64,000 nt of DNA from an uncultured Clostridia bacterium (lineage in GTDB: Bacteria > Bacillota > Clostridia > Oscillospirales > Acutalibacteraceae): contig CALWUW010000036.1 in the NCBI GenBank assembly GCA_944384815.1, positions 62,001 to 126,000 on the forward strand, written 5' to 3'. The notes under the pieces are model-generated. The model was not told the DNA's origin and searched no databases. It was given only the letters and a program-made list of their open reading frames with translations. Shown here piece by piece: positions 16,219 through 25,417 of this stretch. The translations under genes were made by a program, and so were the position numbers. Numbering within the stretch: position 1 is the first letter of the stretch; each line of letters starts with the position of its first letter.

Positions 16219-16440
16219 TTTGCAAAGATAAAATACAAAAAATCCCGGAGCCGGGGCCCGGAGACGACCACTGGCTGATGGCTGATGGCCGCGTCTGCCG
16301 CCCGTTGCCCGCAGCCCAACAGTTCACTGCTGCTTCCGCTATTTTTGCCGTTTTCCGCTGTCCTGAGACTGCCCTGAAGTTTTTCTGAAGCTGCTCTCAA
16401 ACTGCCATCAAGCGGCTTTCCATCCCCTTTCCGGGGATCC

Positions 16441-16911
16441 TCAGCCGAAGAACTTCTGCCAGTAGCCCATAATGAAAATAAACACCACGATCAGCGGCAG
16501 AATGTAGGTGACGTAAAAGCGGGCCCATTTGGGGAAGCGAACGCCCTTGCCGGCATCCGCTTCTTTCACAAAGGCATCCCAGCCCCAGCCGTAGCGGCTG
16601 GTGCAGAACAGCAGATAGAGAAGGCTGCCCAAAGGCAGTAGGTTTTGGGTCACCAGAAAATCTTCCAGATCCTGAATGGTGCTGGTTCCCCCTAAAGGAT
16701 GCCAGCCGCTCCACAGGTTAAAGCCTAAAACGCAAGGCAGGGAAAGCAGGAAAAGAAGAATCCCGTTTACGATAACGGCTTTCCGGCGGCTCCAGCCCCA
16801 AAGATCCATGGCAAAGTTCAGGATGTTTTCAAAAACGGCGATCACTGTGGAAAGAGCCGCAAAGCTCATAAACACAAAGAACAGAGAGCCCCAGAGAGCG
16901 CCTCCCTGCAT
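16441..16911 (-). pseudogene. Sodium-dependent transporter (NSS family), C-terminal fragment
   Basis: Only about 156 residues of a neurotransmitter:sodium symporter family protein remain. The text begins in the middle of the family with GALWGSLFFVFMSFAAL (around helix 7), continues through GILLFLLSLPCVLGF, and ends with ILPLIVVFIFIMGYWQ and a normal C-terminus. Bacterial NSS proteins are normally about 430-450 residues, so the first two thirds, including the sodium and substrate sites, are missing. No start with a good ribosome binding site is visible. The deletion endpoint lies close to the aldolase promoter. I treat it as a dead remnant. Confidence 0.8.
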
Positions 16912-17026
16912 ACACTGTCCCTGTAAGCATAGCAGAGGCGGATGGCTTCGTCAAGGAAAGGAAAAATTTGCAGAAAACGATTTTTCGGGAAATTTCCGGA
17001 AAAGGCAACTTTATTTTCCAAATCGC

Positions 17027-17055
17027 TTTCCAAGCCCATAAAAATGCGGTATAAT
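17027..17055 (+). promoter_or_regulatory. Promoter of fba
   Basis: TTTCCA, 17-base spacer, perfect TATAAT, 32 bases before the aldolase start. Confidence 0.65.
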
Positions 17056-17087
17056 AAAACCATCAATCAGATGGGAGTGTGACACCA

Positions 17088-18026
17088 ATGCCATTAGTAA
17101 ATACCACTGAAATGTTCAAAAAGGCTTACCAGGGCGGCTATGCAGTAGGCGCCTTCAATGTGAACAACATGGAGATCGTCCAGGGTATTACGGAAGCTTG
17201 CCAGGAGCTGCAGGCGCCTGTAATCCTCCAGGTTTCCGCCGGTGCCAGAAAGTATGCCAATCATACGTATCTGGTGAAGCTGGTGGAAGCGGCTGTAAAG
17301 GAAAATCCCAATATCCCCATCGCTTTGCATTTGGATCACGGCGCATCCTTTGAGATCTGCAAGGACTGCATCGACGGCGGCTTTACCTCCGTTATGTTCG
17401 ATGGTTCTTCCAAGCCCTACGAGGAAAATGTGGAAGAAGCCCGCCGGGTGGCGGAGTATGCCCATAAATACGGCGTTACCGTAGAAGCTGAGCTGGGTAA
17501 GCTGGCCGGCGTGGAAGACGACGTAAAAGTGGAAGACGATAAAGCCCAGTTTACGGATCCCGATGAGGTTCAGGATTTCGTTACCCGCACGGGAGTGGAC
17601 TCTCTGGCTATTGCCATCGGAACCAGCCACGGCGCTTATAAATTCAAGCCCGGCCAGAAGCCCCAGCTTCGTCTGGACATTCTCCAGGAAGTAGCCAACC
17701 GCCTGCCCGGATTCCCCATTGTACTTCACGGCGCTTCTTCCGTGATTCCGGAATTTGTGCAGATGGTGAACCAGTACGGCGGCCAGATGCCCGACGCTAT
17801 CGGCATTCCTGAGGAAATGCTTCGTGAAGCGGCGAAAATGGCCGTTTGCAAGATCAATGTGGATTCCGACATCCGTCTGGCCATGACAGCGGTGATCCGC
17901 AAGTATCTGGCGGAGAACCCCAGCCATTTTGACCCCCGTCAGTATCTGGCTCCGGCCCGTACCGCGGTGAAGGACATGGTGGCTCACAAGATCAACGTAG
18001 TTCTGGGCTGCGCCGGCAAAGCATAA
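17088..18026 (+). CDS. fba: Fructose-bisphosphate aldolase, class II
   Basis: A 312-residue zinc-dependent aldolase that splits fructose 1,6-bisphosphate into glyceraldehyde 3-phosphate and dihydroxyacetone phosphate. Zinc ligands are recognisable: the His of HLDHG (near residue 85), the His of GTSHGAYKF (near 182) and the His of IVLHGASS (near 211); the Asp of LDHG is the proton donor. NVDSDIRLAMT near residue 260 is the substrate phosphate region. ATG at 17088 is chosen over the in-frame GTG at 17079 because MPLVNTTEM is the usual family start. Codon use is strongly biased to favoured codons, fitting high expression. Monocistronic, with its own promoter and terminator. Confidence 0.96.
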   Translation: MPLVNTTEMFKKAYQGGYAVGAFNVNNMEIVQGITEACQELQAPVILQVSAGARKYANHTYLVKLVEAAVKENPNIPIALHLDHGASFEICKDCIDGGFTSVMFDGSSKPYEENVEEARRVAEYAHKYGVTVEAELGKLAGVEDDVKVEDDKAQFTDPDEVQDFVTRTGVDSLAIAIGTSHGAYKFKPGQKPQLRLDILQEVANRLPGFPIVLHGASSVIPEFVQMVNQYGGQMPDAIGIPEEMLREAAKMAVCKINVDSDIRLAMTAVIRKYLAENPSHFDPRQYLAPARTAVKDMVAHKINVVLGCAGKA

Positions 18027-18110
18027 GCTGCCGCAGAAATCCCCCGTTTTCCCTGTTTTGGTAAACGGCAGGGTCACGAAAGGTACAGCCAAAACCCAAA
18101 GAAAGACTAA

Positions 18111-18150
18111 AAAACCAGGGCTCTCCGAAAAACCGGAGAGCCCTGGTTTT
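18111..18150 (+). terminator. Terminator of fba
   Basis: A 13-bp stem CCAGGGCTCTCCG/CGGAGAGCCCTGG followed by TTTT. Confidence 0.85.
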
Positions 18151-18263
18151 GGTTTACAGGAGGCATAAGGTGTATGCGTTGTATACGGTTTATACCGGTG
18201 TATTTTATCAATACGTTTTGTTAATAAATTTATTTTTATACGAAAAGTTATCTTATGAACGTA

Positions 18264-20303
18264 TTATTTGTAAAGGCATTCTTCCCAGGCGGTGACCTCC
18301 GGCCAGCCTTCCGTGGAAAATCCGTCCCGAATGCAGCGGCAATAGTACTCAAATTTTTCCTGCATGGGAGGATTGTTCTGGATGCCGCCGCCCCAGATGC
18401 TCCAATCCTCGCTCATAGCGTCCTCCATCAGCTGGGCCCGGTCCTCCGTGGGATAGGTCATGGAATAGGAGCTGATAAAGTAGGAGTAGAACCGCTCATA
18501 ATCCTGATAGGGGTATACGTCCTCGGAATAGGTTTCCAGGTAGGTGAACCCGTCGGGGTTAAAGGAACTCCAGGTTTCTTCGGAGAAAAGACTGTCCGGT
18601 TTATAAAGACTGATGTATTCCAGCTTCCGGTCGATCATATGGGAAAACTCATGGTAAAAAGTGGAAACGGTTAAATAGTCCTGCCGGGCGTCCACCGCCA
18701 TTTCCATTGTGTTGGTGGACTGGGTCACATAGCCGCCGGCCTGGGTTAGGGTTTCCCCGCCTGGGGAAGTCAGGCTGCCGGTGAGGCCGATCCGGATGGT
18801 GTACAGATCTCCGTAAGGAAGCTGGCGGAAAAAGTTTTCCGGATAGCGGGCCAAAGCTTGCTCCAGAAGGTCCAGCGCATGACGGATATCGGTTTCCGAT
18901 AAAAGAGGTTCAATTTGGTATCCGGCTTCCGTAAGGTTTACCTTTTCCCCCACCTGAATTTCCAGACCGTATTTTTTGCTCATGGTTTCCGCCCGCTGAT
19001 ACAGAGAGCGAAGATTGGGATATTGCAGCTCCGGCTCCTCCACAGCGGAGGAAAGGACGGAAAGGGAAGTCTCCGAGGAAGGAGCGTCCAAAAGCCAGAA
19101 CAAAAGGCCGCATTCCTCATCCGGGTCAATGTAAAGGCAGACAAAGCAGTTTTCCTCCGGCAGGTATACCCAGTCCCCGGAAAGGCCCAGGCGGCCCCGC
19201 TCCGAGGAATCCCGGAAATACGAGAAGGAGGAAACGGCCTCCCCCTGTCGGTTATACGCCGTATAAAGGTTGGTCTCTTCCTGGTAGGTCACTTCCAGAA
19301 GATAGCCGGATTCTCCCATATGAAGAAGGGTGTTGGAAGAGAAAAACACGTCTTTTTCCGCGTCTGCCAGGGAAGCGGAGGCTTCCGCGGGCAAAGCAGG
19401 GATCATAAACTGGGCGGATTTTTCCTGCTGATAACCGTCCAGATAAAAGGTCTCTCCGTCAAAGCCTACGGAGCCGTATCCCGGAATGGGCGCTTGCGCC
19501 ACTACCTGCTCCCGGTAAGGGTCCACAGCCAGATAGCGCAGCTGAAACAGGGAGTTGAGCCCTTTTACCAAAAGGAACTGCCCCTTATTTCCGCTGCCAG
19601 AAATCTCCACAGGTCCCAGCTGTTCCAACACCGTACGGCAGGTAAGAGCGCCGCCTTTGGAAGAAAGGGAAGCTTTTAGAAGGCCGGATGTCCCGGTGGA
19701 CTGGAAAAACATCACGTCCCCCTGGGGAGCCAGCCAGCAGGAATAAAAGTTGGGCACTTGGGTATACCGGGCTTTTTCTTTCAGGGAGGAATCCAGAAGG
19801 ATCATGGCTTCCCCGTCGAAAATCGCCACATATTCCCCGGAGATCACCGGGGCGTTCATAAAGGTATCTACGGAAATGGTGCGCTGAGCTTCCACCTGGG
19901 CGTTATAGGGATCGTAGACCATCAGATGGAAACAGATTTTCTCCTGGTCGGCCGTGGACCAATACAGCAGCAGATTTTTTCCAAAGGGGTAAATGGAAGG
20001 TCCATCGGAGAAGGAAGTTCCCTCCAAAGCCAGCTTCCGCAAATTGGACGCGGCCTTCTCCCCTTTTTCCAGGAAAGCAGGTTGGGGAGCAGGTTCCGGC
20101 TCCGGTTTGGGTTCCTCCGCCCGGGAGGAAACCGTCGGCAGGGAGTTTTCCGAAGAAACGGTGGAGGACTCCCCCTTCTCCTGGGGGAAAAGCAAACTTC
20201 CGGGGGTGCAGCCGTAAAACAGCAAAAGCAGACTGAGAAGCCCGGCGCCCAGCACAGCCGGCAGTTTCCCAACAGGCCGAGAATTTTTATGGAAACGTTT
20301 CAT
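18264..20303 (-). CDS. Large lipoprotein with HEFSH motif, putative secreted metallopeptidase
   Basis: A 679-residue exported lipoprotein. The signal peptide ends in the lipobox LFYGC with Cys32 as the lipidated residue, followed by a Ser/Glu/Pro-rich linker to about residue 75. Residues 80-430 consist of repeated beta-rich segments such as GEYVAIFDGEAMILLD, suggesting a propeller. The C-terminal region carries FYHEFSHMID (His551, Glu552, His555), the HExxH zinc signature. A Glu about 65-75 residues later (TEDRAQLMED) is a candidate third ligand, as in gluzincins. The start at 20303 is fixed by AGGAGG. I cannot assign a named peptidase family; the role at the cell surface is open. Confidence 0.8.
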   Translation of the reverse strand: MKRFHKNSRPVGKLPAVLGAGLLSLLLLFYGCTPGSLLFPQEKGESSTVSSENSLPTVSSRAEEPKPEPEPAPQPAFLEKGEKAASNLRKLALEGTSFSDGPSIYPFGKNLLLYWSTADQEKICFHLMVYDPYNAQVEAQRTISVDTFMNAPVISGEYVAIFDGEAMILLDSSLKEKARYTQVPNFYSCWLAPQGDVMFFQSTGTSGLLKASLSSKGGALTCRTVLEQLGPVEISGSGNKGQFLLVKGLNSLFQLRYLAVDPYREQVVAQAPIPGYGSVGFDGETFYLDGYQQEKSAQFMIPALPAEASASLADAEKDVFFSSNTLLHMGESGYLLEVTYQEETNLYTAYNRQGEAVSSFSYFRDSSERGRLGLSGDWVYLPEENCFVCLYIDPDEECGLLFWLLDAPSSETSLSVLSSAVEEPELQYPNLRSLYQRAETMSKKYGLEIQVGEKVNLTEAGYQIEPLLSETDIRHALDLLEQALARYPENFFRQLPYGDLYTIRIGLTGSLTSPGGETLTQAGGYVTQSTNTMEMAVDARQDYLTVSTFYHEFSHMIDRKLEYISLYKPDSLFSEETWSSFNPDGFTYLETYSEDVYPYQDYERFYSYFISSYSMTYPTEDRAQLMEDAMSEDWSIWGGGIQNNPPMQEKFEYYCRCIRDGFSTEGWPEVTAWEECLYK

Positions 20304-20368
20304 GGAAAACACCTCCTGACGGGGCCCGGAAAATACCCGGAAAGCGCCCCGGATCTTTCTTTACTTTT

Positions 20369-20397
20369 ACTATATCCTTTTTCCCAAACACTGGCAA
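20369..20397 (-). promoter_or_regulatory. Promoter of the HEFSH lipoprotein
   Basis: On the minus strand TTGCCA (20397-20392), 17-base spacer, TATAGT (20374-20369). Confidence 0.6.
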
Positions 20398-20462
20398 GAA
20401 TCCTTGCAAGATTGTAATGGATTCGTCTAAATTGTTATTTTTTCCTCTTTTTCGCGAAAATT

Positions 20463-20506
20463 ACAAAAGCTGCCTGCCTCTTTAAAGGCAGGCAGCTTTT
20501 GTTTCT
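20463..20506. terminator. Bidirectional terminator downstream of queT
   Basis: A 16-bp stem ACAAAAGCTGCCTGCC/GGCAGGCAGCTTTTGT with an 8-base loop. Confidence 0.8.
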
Positions 20507-20649
20507 CAAAAAGCAGCCAAAAAGCCAATACAATCCGTGATTTTTTGCCCGGTTCCGCCCAGACCGGCAGAAAAATCAGAAAAGCTGTTGGGGATTTGTC
20601 AGGCGCCTGTTGGAAGGCTTGTGGGAGCCTCCTGAGACTTTTCACTTTT

Positions 20650-21177
20650 TCAGGAAAGCTGGAAAAAGCGGCGGGAAAGATCCAGCCGCCGGATCACCAG
20701 GATCAGCGGAACGCCCAGAATGACGCAGACCGCCAGCTCCCCTACTCCCACGGAAAATGCCGTTGCCCAGAAGGCGGGCCAAAGGAAGCCCTCCGGCGCC
20801 AACGCGGTGATTTCCAGCCCGATGATCACAGCGTTAAACAGCACGGGAGAGAGCACGGAAAGCCAGGGGATCCCTTTCAGTGTCACCCGGCGCAGAGCAT
20901 AAGTACAAAGGCAGGCCAGCAGTGTGGCCAGGGTGCCGAAGATCATATCCGCGGCGCCGTAAGCGCTCCAGATATTGGAAAGCAGGCAGCCCAAAGTCAG
21001 CCCGGGAATGGCCGCAGGGGTAAACACGGGCAAAATGGTCAGGGCTTCGGAAAACCGGAACTGCACCGGGCCGAAAGCCAGGTTCATGGCGGAAGCCAGC
21101 ATGGTCAGCACGGTGTACAGGGCGGCGATTACCGCGGCCTGCACCAAAAAAAGCGTAGAATTTCTGTGATTTTTCAT
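20650..21177 (-). CDS. queT: QueT family queuosine-precursor transporter
   Basis: A 175-residue membrane protein of the QueT family, taken to be the substrate-binding S component for queuosine precursors that works with a shared energy-coupling module. Five to six helices are visible. The family-typical first part is VQAAVIAALYTVLTML, followed by MNLAFGPVQFRFSEALTILPVFTPAAIPGL and GCLLSNIW. The start at 21177 follows GGAGG. The mRNA has a leader of about 150 bases with a 12-bp hairpin. Together with queH 39 kb away, it shows that this organism salvages rather than only makes queuosine. Many queT genes have preQ1 riboswitches; I could not recognise one here. Confidence 0.92.
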   Translation of the reverse strand: MKNHRNSTLFLVQAAVIAALYTVLTMLASAMNLAFGPVQFRFSEALTILPVFTPAAIPGLTLGCLLSNIWSAYGAADMIFGTLATLLACLCTYALRRVTLKGIPWLSVLSPVLFNAVIIGLEITALAPEGFLWPAFWATAFSVGVGELAVCVILGVPLILVIRRLDLSRRFFQLS

Positions 21178-21293
21178 TGTGTATTCCTCCGTAGTTTTGA
21201 TTTGGTCCTTCCAAAGGAAGAGCCGGTCAGGATATTGCGAACTGACCTTTTCATACGAAAGCGGGTCCCGGGCGGTGGGAAGCGCCTTGGTAA

Positions 21294-21323
21294 AGCCGCC
21301 GGAAGGGTTCCCTTCCGGCGGCT
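21294..21323 (-). promoter_or_regulatory. Leader hairpin of queT
   Basis: A perfect 12-bp stem (GCCGCCGGAAGG/CCTTCCGGCGGC) starts just after the predicted start site. A second stem, GGTCAG/CTGACC, lies nearer the gene (about 21222-21246). There is no T-run after either, so a translational control or mRNA-stability role is more likely than termination. Confidence 0.55.
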
Positions 21324-21331
21324 CGATGCTC

Positions 21332-21360
21332 AGTATACTACAGTTTTCCCTTTTCCGCAA
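21332..21360 (-). promoter_or_regulatory. Promoter of queT
   Basis: Minus strand TTGCGG (21360-21355), 17-base spacer, TATACT (21337-21332). Confidence 0.6.
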
Positions 21361-21522
21361 GTCCGCTGGGCAAAGGGGCAAAAAGAGCTTTGAAACCGCC
21401 GGGTTTTCCGTTGAAAAGAGAGAAAACCGGGGAAAGGATTGTTTTTGGCAGGGAGCTGCGCTATAATGAAAAAAGAAATTTTTCCGGAGAGAAATCCGGA
21501 AAGGAATTATGAGGTGGATATC

Positions 21523-22380
21523 ATGAAACGGAAATGGCAGAAATTGGCGGCGTCTTTGCTGGCGCTGAGCGTTTTTTTGTTCGCCGGCTGTTCTCAGGCT
21601 CCTCGGGAAAACGCGTCCCAGGGCGAAGGAACCTCTCAGGGTGAAAACTCCCAGGGCGAGACTTCTAAGGAGGAAAGCCAGCCGGAAGAATCTTCCCCGT
21701 CTTCTCCCTATGTGGGAAAATGGGAGCTGACCAGTGTGACAGAGAATGGCCAGGAACTTTCCAAGGAAGAAATTGAGGAAGGCTTGGGCGGTTCTTCTCT
21801 GAAAATGATCCTGTATGCGGACGGTTCCATGGAAGTGTCCCTGGATTCCCAGACGGTATCCGGCACTTGGGAGGAAGACGGCGAGTCCAAACTTAAGCTG
21901 ATCAACGGAGACGGCGAAGAAGAAACGCTTACCGTTGGTGAGGACGGCACTTTGTTAGCGGAGCTGGCCGATAATGTTGAAGGTGTTTTCACCCGGACAG
22001 GAGATGCGCCGGAGAAGGAAGATTCCGATTCTTCCAAGGAGGAGAATGAAGAAGTTTCCCTTTCCCAGCTGGAAGGCAAATGGGTGCTGGTTTCCGTTCG
22101 GGACGGTGACGATGTAACCACCGATTGGGATGAAATGATAGATGCCCTGAATATGACGGACGACGTGGCCGAAATGTGGGTGGAAATTTCCGACGGCCAG
22201 TACAAGGCCGTTGCAGTGAACGATGAAGGCCAGGAATATACCGGTTCCCAGGGGGATGTGGAGATCAACGGCAGCGAGATTTCTTTGAATTCGGATGACT
22301 ATGAGCAGAAGGCCTACCTGGAAGACGGCAAGATGTATATGGATGCTACAACCTGCGAAGCCTGCTTCGAGAAAAAATAA
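21523..22380 (+). CDS. Lipoprotein with two lipocalin-like domains
   Basis: A 285-residue exported lipoprotein. The signal peptide ends in FLFAGC (Cys near residue 22); a low-complexity linker of SQGE and related repeats follows. Two homologous domains of about 95 residues each begin with GKWELTSVTENG and GKWVLVSVRDGD. Each has short beta strands with a DG turn and reads like a lipocalin-like or copper-resistance NlpE-like beta barrel. The second domain ends with a CEAC pair near the C-terminus. GAGGTGG precedes the ATG. Single gene with its own terminator. Function not known. Confidence 0.75.
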   Translation: MKRKWQKLAASLLALSVFLFAGCSQAPRENASQGEGTSQGENSQGETSKEESQPEESSPSSPYVGKWELTSVTENGQELSKEEIEEGLGGSSLKMILYADGSMEVSLDSQTVSGTWEEDGESKLKLINGDGEEETLTVGEDGTLLAELADNVEGVFTRTGDAPEKEDSDSSKEENEEVSLSQLEGKWVLVSVRDGDDVTTDWDEMIDALNMTDDVAEMWVEISDGQYKAVAVNDEGQEYTGSQGDVEINGSEISLNSDDYEQKAYLEDGKMYMDATTCEACFEKK

Positions 22381-22451
22381 AGCCTTTCCCTATTCATTGG
22401 AGGCTTGGCTTTTGGATTGGAGCTAGCGAAACAAAATAGGCGAAACCAATG

Positions 22452-22497
22452 AGCCGGGAGGAAACGCTTTTGAAAGGCGTTTCCCCCGGCTTTTTTT
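22452..22497 (+). terminator. Terminator of the two-domain lipoprotein gene
   Basis: AGCCGGGAGGAAACGC pairs with GCGTTTCCCCCGGCT; TTTTTTT follows. Confidence 0.85.
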
Positions 22498-22828
22498 GCC
22501 TCCGGAAAGAAAAAGGGAAAGATGCTTTTTACAAAAACGGAGATTTCGAGAGATTAAGTGAGATTGAGGGCGTAAGAATGAGAACGGGATTTCTCCTGCC
22601 CCGGCGTTCTCCCCCGGAGCATGGGGCTGCCTTCCAAACGCAAAATTCACCTTTGCAAAACCCGGCCCTTTTTCGTATACTGATAGCAACTTCCCAAGGG
22701 AAAGCGTTTAGCAGAATTCCAGAGGCCTTTGGAAGCCGTTGGAAGCTTTCGGGCTCCGCGGGCCCGGCGGCCGGCTCCTGGAAAAAGACCCCGGCGCACA
22801 AAGACAAGAAGCAAAAACAAGGAGCAAA

Positions 22829-22870
22829 GCACAAGACACAAGGCACAAGAAGCAAGGTATAAGGCACAAG
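22829..22870. repeat. 7-bp tandem array (GCACAAG type)
   Basis: Six exact 7-base units: GCACAAG, ACACAAG, GCACAAG, AAGCAAG, GTATAAG, GCACAAG. Looser copies extend upstream to about 22800. Rest of the 22381-22926 gap: a terminator and no gene. Confidence 0.8.
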
Positions 22871-22926
22871 GAGTAAAGACCGGAGCCAAAATCTTTCCGG
22901 CTTCGGCATTTGAAGGAGGAAGTATT

Positions 22927-23949
22927 ATGTCGTTTAAACAATGGTTCACAGGGGACGGGTTTCCTTTTTCCCAGCTGTTTCAGGGAGAACCCCAGTCCTC
23001 CCCATCCCGGGAACCCCGGCCGGTGCGGGAGAAAGATCCGGAAAGGAAAAAGAAAAGCATTCGGGCAGCCATAGCCATAGTGGTGGTGGCTTTGGCGGTG
23101 GTTTTGGGCAGCCAGTCCTTTTATACCATCAACGAGCAGGAAAACGCCGTGGTGACCACCTTGGGCACCCCTGCCGCCGTGGATTCCCCCGGCCTGCATT
23201 TCAAGATTCCCTTTTTGCAGCAGGTGCAGAAGGTGGATATGACCATCAAGGGCTTTGCCATCGGGTACGATCTGCAAAGCGGGGAATCCATCCCCGATGA
23301 ATCCCTGATGATCACCTCGGACTATAATTTCGTAAACGTGGACTTTTTCGTGGAATATCAGGTGACGGACCCGGTGAAGGTGCTGTATGCCTCCCGGCAG
23401 CCGGAATTTATCCTGAAGACTCTGGCCCAAAGCTATATCCGGGATACCATCGGTCTGTACCCGGTGGATGAAGTGATCACCACGGGAAAAAGCCAGATCC
23501 AAAGCGAGATCAAGGAAAAGATCATGGCCCGGATGGAAAAGGAAGACATCGGCATCCAGCTGGTGAACCTGACCATTCAGGACGCGGAACCACCTACGGA
23601 AGAAGTGCTGGCGGCGTTTAAGGAAGTGGAAACCGCCAAGCAGAACAAGGAAACGGAAGTAAACACCGCCAATAAGTACCGCAGCGAGCAGCTGCCTTTG
23701 GCGGAAGCGGAAGCGGACCGGATCCTGCAGGAAGCCCAGGGCCAGAAGGAAGCCCGGATCAACGAGGCGCAGGGTCAGGCAGCCCGATTCCTGGCGCTGT
23801 ATGCGGAGTACGCCCAGAATCCTCTGGTGACCAAGCGGAGAATGTTCTATGAAGCCATGGAAGAGATCCTTCCGGGAATGAAAGTGGTGATCCAGGATGA
23901 TTCCGGCTCCACGGTGAACATCCTGCCTTTGGATCCCCTTACGGAATAA
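22927..23949 (+). CDS. hflK: SPFH-domain membrane protease modulator HflK
   Basis: A 340-residue protein with a cytoplasmic N-terminus, one transmembrane helix at about residues 42-62 (AIAIVVVALAVVLG), then a Band-7/SPFH domain starting FYTINEQENAVVTTLG, and a long charged helix (residues 235-300) typical of the HflK coiled-coil. HflK and HflC form a cage in the membrane that, in E. coli, surrounds and restrains the FtsH protease. ATG at 22927 follows AAGGAGG. hflC comes 175 bases downstream. ftsH is not in the window. Confidence 0.92.
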   Translation: MSFKQWFTGDGFPFSQLFQGEPQSSPSREPRPVREKDPERKKKSIRAAIAIVVVALAVVLGSQSFYTINEQENAVVTTLGTPAAVDSPGLHFKIPFLQQVQKVDMTIKGFAIGYDLQSGESIPDESLMITSDYNFVNVDFFVEYQVTDPVKVLYASRQPEFILKTLAQSYIRDTIGLYPVDEVITTGKSQIQSEIKEKIMARMEKEDIGIQLVNLTIQDAEPPTEEVLAAFKEVETAKQNKETEVNTANKYRSEQLPLAEAEADRILQEAQGQKEARINEAQGQAARFLALYAEYAQNPLVTKRRMFYEAMEEILPGMKVVIQDDSGSTVNILPLDPLTE

Positions 23950-24124
23950 TCGGCGGCGGAAACGGAAACAGCCCGGCGCGGCATACCGGATGGATCCGGG
24001 TCCGGCCCTCCTTATATAAGGAAAAGGGAGGAGACGGATGTTCCGAAATTTTCCGAAAATAAAGGAAAAAAGGAAAAAGGAAGAAAGAAAAAAGCTGCCC
24101 CGGCAAGAAAAAGGAGAAATGGAT

Positions 24125-25006
24125 ATGAAAAATAAAAAGAAAAAAATAGGGATCCTGGTGGCTGTGCTGCTGGTAGCGGTTGGAATTTTAGGCGCCTCCT
24201 CCCTGGTGGTCACCCGGCAGAATGAATACACCGTGATCCGCCAGTTCGGAAAAGTAACGGATATTCGCAGCACAGCGGGAGTGAGTTTTAAAATGCCCTT
24301 TGTGCAGACGGCTTCCACCGTCCCCAATACGGTGCTTTTGTACGACCTGCCTTTGTCCGACGTGATCACCCAGGATAAAAAGACCATGGTGGCGGACAGC
24401 TTCGTCCTCTGGAAGATCCAGGATCCCCAGAAATTCATCCAGACCTTAAACGGCCAGATGAACAACGCCGAATCCCGGCTCAGCACCATTGTCTACAACG
24501 CCATGAAAAACGTCATCAGCAGCATGCCGCAGTCGGAAGTGATCAGCGGCCGGGACGGCGCTTTGGCGGAAGCCATTAAGGAGAGCGTGGGAAATACCCT
24601 GGAGCAGTATGGCATTGAGCTGATCGCCGTGGAAACCAAGCATCTGGATCTTCCCAACGATAATAAGGAAGCCGTATATCAGCGGATGATCTCGGAACGG
24701 CAGAACATTGCCGCTTCCTATACCGCTCAGGGTCAGTCGGAAGCCCAGAAGATCCGTTCGGAAACGGATAAGGAAAAGGAAATTTTGATTTCCCAGGCCA
24801 AGGCCCAGGCGGATCAGCTGGTGGCGGAAGGCGAAGCGGAGTATATGCGCATTTTGGCTCAGGCCTATAACAGCCAGGAAAAAGCGGAGTTTTATTCCTT
24901 TGTCCGGGCTCTGGACGCCGCCAAGATCTCCCTTTCCGGAGAGAACAAAACGCTGGTGCTTTCCAAGGATTCCCCTCTGGCCCAGATCTTTTACGGCGAA
25001 GAATAA
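24125..25006 (+). CDS. hflC: SPFH-domain membrane protease modulator HflC
   Basis: A 293-residue partner of HflK. A lysine-rich N-terminus is followed by a transmembrane helix (IGILVAVLLVAVGILG), an SPFH domain (VTRQNEYTVIRQFGKV) and a charged helical stretch. The C-terminal YSFVRALDAAKISL matches the HflC pattern. Start set at 24125, where AAGGAGA lies 7 bases upstream; an earlier in-frame ATG at 24038 also has a good GGGAGGAG site and would add 29 very basic residues, so both starts could be used. A terminator follows the gene. Confidence 0.9.
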   Translation: MKNKKKKIGILVAVLLVAVGILGASSLVVTRQNEYTVIRQFGKVTDIRSTAGVSFKMPFVQTASTVPNTVLLYDLPLSDVITQDKKTMVADSFVLWKIQDPQKFIQTLNGQMNNAESRLSTIVYNAMKNVISSMPQSEVISGRDGALAEAIKESVGNTLEQYGIELIAVETKHLDLPNDNKEAVYQRMISERQNIAASYTAQGQSEAQKIRSETDKEKEILISQAKAQADQLVAEGEAEYMRILAQAYNSQEKAEFYSFVRALDAAKISLSGENKTLVLSKDSPLAQIFYGEE

Positions 25007-25086
25007 AAAGCAGCGAATACCTGTGAACAACGGCGAATAACAGCGAATACGGACGGAAGCAGGTTTCCTACCGTTCCCTTTGCAAA

Positions 25087-25121
25087 GATCCGGCGGCGCG
25101 TTTGCTCCGCCGGATCTTTTT
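25087..25121 (+). terminator. Terminator of hflKC
   Basis: GATCCGGCGG/CCGCCGGATC stem followed by TTTTT. Confidence 0.85.
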
Positions 25122-25130
25122 ATGCCTGTT

Positions 25131-25178
25131 TTTTTATGCTTGTTTTTATGCTGGCTTTTATGTTTGCTTTTATGACAG
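25131..25178. repeat. 12-bp tandem array (TTTTTATGCTTG type)
   Basis: Four units in register: TTTTTATGCTTG, TTTTTATGCTGG, CTTTTATGTTTG, CTTTTATGACAG. It has an unusually long unit for this window. Confidence 0.7.
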
Positions 25179-25417
25179 TTTCCTTTATGCATCTTTCCTT
25201 CCTCCCAGCCGCCCCATTTCTTTGAAAAAATCTGCGTTTTTGCGTTTTCGTTTTTTCCTATGCTCTTATTTTCCTGTTTTCCTGTTTTCCGCGCCTTTTT
25301 CATGTTTGTTTTTGTGTTTTTTCCAAGCTTTTTTCTAAAGAACGATTGTGTTTTCTTTTGAATTGATGTAGCCTTATGGATAGCACCACTAAATTTTAAG
25401 GGAAATGGGGAGAAAAA

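Larger units (their letters stand above)
20304..20649. other. Intergenic gap between two leftward genes
   Basis: Contains the lipoprotein promoter near its left end and the shared terminator at 20463-20506. I see nothing else in it. Confidence 0.6.
25007..25417. other. Gene-free gap with terminator and T-rich repeats
   Basis: Holds the hflC terminator, a 12-base array and a T-rich stretch to about 25340 with TTTTCCTG repeats. No gene is supported. Confidence 0.6.

Noticed and set aside
21178..21360. preQ1 riboswitch in the queT leader
   Set aside because: Hairpins exist, but the A-rich tail and loop pattern of preQ1-I and the layout of preQ1-II could not be fitted; left as an unassigned leader.
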